Source of the DNA: Flavobacteriales bacterium
Lineage (GTDB): Bacteria > Bacteroidota > Bacteroidia > Flavobacteriales_E > Vicingaceae
Length of the DNA: 5,482 nt
Assembly: GCA_029262915.1 (NCBI GenBank)
Contig: JAJCYN010000111.1
Location: forward strand, 1 to 5,482
Direction: 5' to 3'
Shown piece after piece: positions 3,670 through 5,482 of the stretch (positions are counted from its first letter, which is position 1; every line of letters begins with the position of its first letter). Made by a program: the position numbers and the translations under genes. The notes under the pieces were generated by a model. It saw nothing but the letters and a program-made list of their open reading frames with translations. It was not told where the DNA came from and searched no databases.

Positions 3670-5482
3670 ATGAAGAAAATAAAAATTTTAGTGGCTTCAC
3701 TTCTAATAGGAAGTGTTGCTTATGCACAACTCCCTCCGCTAGGAAATAGTGGTAATTCGACAAATTGGAGAAGAGGTGGGAATAACCCTATTACAGGTAA
3801 TCCTCCAGATGCCAACATCTTTGGAACATTTTACAACTCGCCAATCTACACATATACCAATGGGCAACCAAGGATGATAGTCAATGGTAGTAAGCCATTT
3901 GCCACATCAATAATTAATAACCATAATATGGATAGAAGTGGTTTTGTGGGGATAGGGAATAATAACGGTGGTTTTTTTACCAATATAAATAATGGACCAT
4001 TTAGTTTATTACACCTCAATTTTGACAATAATGGTATAATTGATGTTTTAGGGCATCATAATTGGATGAAAACAGGAGTTACCTTTACTGCTAATCGAGA
4101 TTTGGCTTACTTAGGATTACGAAGTGTTAATGATGTTCAAAATCTTACAGAATTTGTAGCATTATGGAGCAATAACCCTACTTCGTCATTTGGACCAGAT
4201 GATATGGCTTTTCGATTTAGCAGTAATGCTGGAGCTGTTAACATTAGTAATGATTATAGTTCTATTTTAGATGGAGATGGATTGCATGTAATGCGATTAA
4301 CCGGAACAGGAAGAATGGGCTTAGGACCAACATTTGGAGTTGGTAATGCCATTTATGCTATCCCACAATCCTTACAACACTTAAGCATTCATAACAGAGC
4401 AAACGTTTATACCCAATATACCAATAGAAATAATGCAGGAGGAGGAGGAACAGGAGAACTAGATGGAGATGGACTTAGAATAGGAATTTTAGGTGCAAAT
4501 ACTAACCTACAAAATGGTAACGCATTACTTTACAATCAAGAACAACGACATTTATTATTTTCTACCAATACTAATGCCAACACAGTAACAGCACTAAATA
4601 CACGCGAACGGATGCGAGTAACCTCTATCAATACGCCAACCGAATTAGCCGGAGGCGGTTATGGCGTTAACAATCCAGGATCCCTTCCCGGAAACAGAAC
4701 ACGCGTATCCATTAGCCATGAGCCCAATAACCCCGTTACTCGGCCACTAAGCTTATTACATTTAGGATACAATACAGGAGCAGTTGGGGGAGGAACCGTA
4801 GATGGTTGGAGACCTTGGATGGATATCGGATCCTTTACCAGTAATGGTACCGATAATATGTATATAGGATTAAAGCGAGAAGGAGGAGCCTTACCCGGTA
4901 ACGATAAACATGATGCAGTAATTAATTGGGGAGATAACAGTGGCGTAAATCCACTAAATGGACCAGATAACCTTCGTTTTATCTTTACAGAAACAACTAC
5001 AGCTACCTTTCCGGGAAGTCCTCCTGCTACTCAGCAAAATGGTTTAGAAGTAGCTCGCATGAGCCCTCAATTAGCCACTACATTAACAGCACCTAATTTT
5101 GGAATGATGGGAATAGGTAATTTTACTACAGCTGCAGCTATAAATGCCAAACTAGATATAGATGGAGATTTACGAATTAGGCAGGTAACAGAAGATACCA
5201 ATTTAGTACAAGTTTTGGTTATTGATTCTAATGATTTAAATCGAGTACATTGGAGAAGCATTACAGATTTTGGTAATGGCTTAGCCTGTTGGGATTTAAA
5301 TGGCAACGGAATACAGGATTTTCCAGCAGAAGACATCAATGGAGATCTAGTAATTGATGCCTTGGACTGTAAAGGAGATACAGGAGTAGCAGGACCTCAA
5401 GGTCCGATAGGTTTAACAGGGCCACAAGGAGTTGCGGGACCAGTTGGACCAACAGGTGCTACAGGACCCCAGCGGCCTGCAG
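3670..5482 (+). CDS. exported tail-fibre-like protein with calcium loops and collagen-like tract, 3' end cut
   Basis: The frame is open from ATG 3670 to the window end (604 complete codons). The signal peptide is residues 1-19 (AYA|Q). Residues 68-497 hold about four degenerate units in which an Arg-Met motif (RMIV 68, MR 208, ERMRV 313, ARM 462) leads to a Gly-rich GxxGIG-like turn (91-96, 214-219, 328-333, 478-483) and then an LLHL/LDI strand (112, 234, 361, 494). Such units are common in Bacteroidota tail-fibre-like proteins. Residues 540-567 form CWDLNGNGIQD...EDINGDLVIDALDC, two Asp/Asn-rich calcium-type loops flanked by Cys540 and Cys567. From G569 glycine occurs every third residue to G599, a collagen-like triple-helix segment. 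Homologues often end in further Gly-X-Y repeats and an S74-type chaperone or a sorting domain, but neither is visible here. It is probably a trimeric cell-surface fibre; phage tail origin is less likely given the signal peptide and T9SS neighbours. Confidence 0.85.
   Translation, partial: MKKIKILVASLLIGSVAYAQLPPLGNSGNSTNWRRGGNNPITGNPPDANIFGTFYNSPIYTYTNGQPRMIVNGSKPFATSIINNHNMDRSGFVGIGNNNGGFFTNINNGPFSLLHLNFDNNGIIDVLGHHNWMKTGVTFTANRDLAYLGLRSVNDVQNLTEFVALWSNNPTSSFGPDDMAFRFSSNAGAVNISNDYSSILDGDGLHVMRLTGTGRMGLGPTFGVGNAIYAIPQSLQHLSIHNRANVYTQYTNRNNAGGGGTGELDGDGLRIGILGANTNLQNGNALLYNQEQRHLLFSTNTNANTVTALNTRERMRVTSINTPTELAGGGYGVNNPGSLPGNRTRVSISHEPNNPVTRPLSLLHLGYNTGAVGGGTVDGWRPWMDIGSFTSNGTDNMYIGLKREGGALPGNDKHDAVINWGDNSGVNPLNGPDNLRFIFTETTTATFPGSPPATQQNGLEVARMSPQLATTLTAPNFGMMGIGNFTTAAAINAKLDIDGDLRIRQVTEDTNLVQVLVIDSNDLNRVHWRSITDFGNGLACWDLNGNGIQDFPAEDINGDLVIDALDCKGDTGVAGPQGPIGLTGPQGVAGPVGPTGATGPQRPA
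3870..3947 (+). repeat. 78-bp direct repeat, copy 2
   Basis: This is identical to 2018-2095. Here it lies in the first repeat unit of the long fibre-like gene (residues 68-93). The codon phase is the same as in copy 1, so an exchange between copies would keep the reading frame. Confidence 0.95.
4057..4080 (+). repeat. 24-bp direct repeat, copy 2
   Basis: This is identical to 2211-2234 and ends at codon 137 of the long gene, the last position shared with the short paralogue. The following bases (ACCTTTACTGC) have no counterpart after the first copy. Confidence 0.9.
5287..5370 (+). other. calcium-loop linker flanked by cysteines
   Basis: Residues 540-567 of the long fibre-like protein contain D542-x-N544-x-N546-G-x2-D550 and D555-x-N557-G-D559-x3-D563, resembling dockerin or thrombospondin type 3 calcium loops. 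Cys540 and Cys567 bracket the segment and could form a disulfide. It separates the beta-rich repeats from the collagen-like tract. Confidence 0.7.
5374..5466 (+). repeat. collagen-like Gly-X-Y tract, start of a longer array
   Basis: Glycine is found at residues 569, 572, 575 and every third position to 599. Proline or alanine often fills X and Thr or Gln often fills Y (GPQ, GPI, GPV, GPT). Eleven triplets are seen before the window ends. The codons form a degenerate 9-nt periodic DNA pattern, a kind that tends to vary in length and to break assemblies. Confidence 0.85.

Noticed and set aside
5067..5339. Minus-strand ORF of 90 codons
   Set aside because: It is antisense to the long fibre-like frame, which continues through it with repeat and calcium-loop motifs.
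3670..5482. Prophage tail-fibre gene
   Set aside because: The protein has a signal peptide, its neighbours are T9SS cargo proteins and no phage structural genes are present; the tail-fibre resemblance is explained by shared repeat folds.
1..5482. CRISPR array, tRNA or rRNA genes, and insertion-sequence transposase
   Set aside because: No regularly spaced direct repeats, cloverleaf-like sequences or transposase reading frames were seen on either strand.

Overview
This AT-rich window most likely comes from a member of the Bacteroidota, probably a flavobacterium-like organism. Two secreted proteins end in the C-terminal sorting domains of the type IX secretion system (T9SS), which is restricted to that phylum. 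All four exported proteins have a signal peptide followed directly by Gln at the predicted mature N-terminus, as is common there. Shine-Dalgarno-like sequences are not evident. The genus cannot be named from this stretch.

Layout: (1) 1-655, minus strand: the N-terminal part of an HNH nuclease-like protein, running off the left edge. (2) 656-881: a divergent intergenic region with inverted repeats and one promoter-like box. (3) 882-2240, plus strand: a tight two-gene unit, a secreted protein with a type A T9SS sorting domain followed 3 nt later by a short exported protein that resembles the start of the gene at 3670 and stops abruptly. (4) 2242-2469, minus strand: a small XRE-type helix-turn-helix regulator whose stop codon lies 1 nt from that of the short protein. 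(5) 2470-2682: an intergenic region with a near-perfect 26-bp dyad just upstream of the regulator. (6) 2683-5482, plus strand: a second two-gene unit, a paralogue of the 882 protein with a type B sorting domain, then a long repeat-containing, tail-fibre-like protein that passes into a calcium-loop segment and a collagen-like Gly-X-Y tract and runs off the right edge.

The central observation is that the two plus-strand units are diverged copies of one two-gene module (beta-rich secreted protein plus fibre-like protein), with different export tags on the first gene and a truncated fibre gene in the left copy. The two fibre genes share a 78-bp perfectly identical direct repeat in the same reading phase. 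Recombination across it would remove the regulator and the type B protein and create an in-frame chimera of the short and long fibre genes. The likely setting is a surface-protein locus evolving by duplication and recombination, perhaps with a local regulator. The function of the exported proteins (adhesion, carbohydrate binding, surface fibre) is inference.
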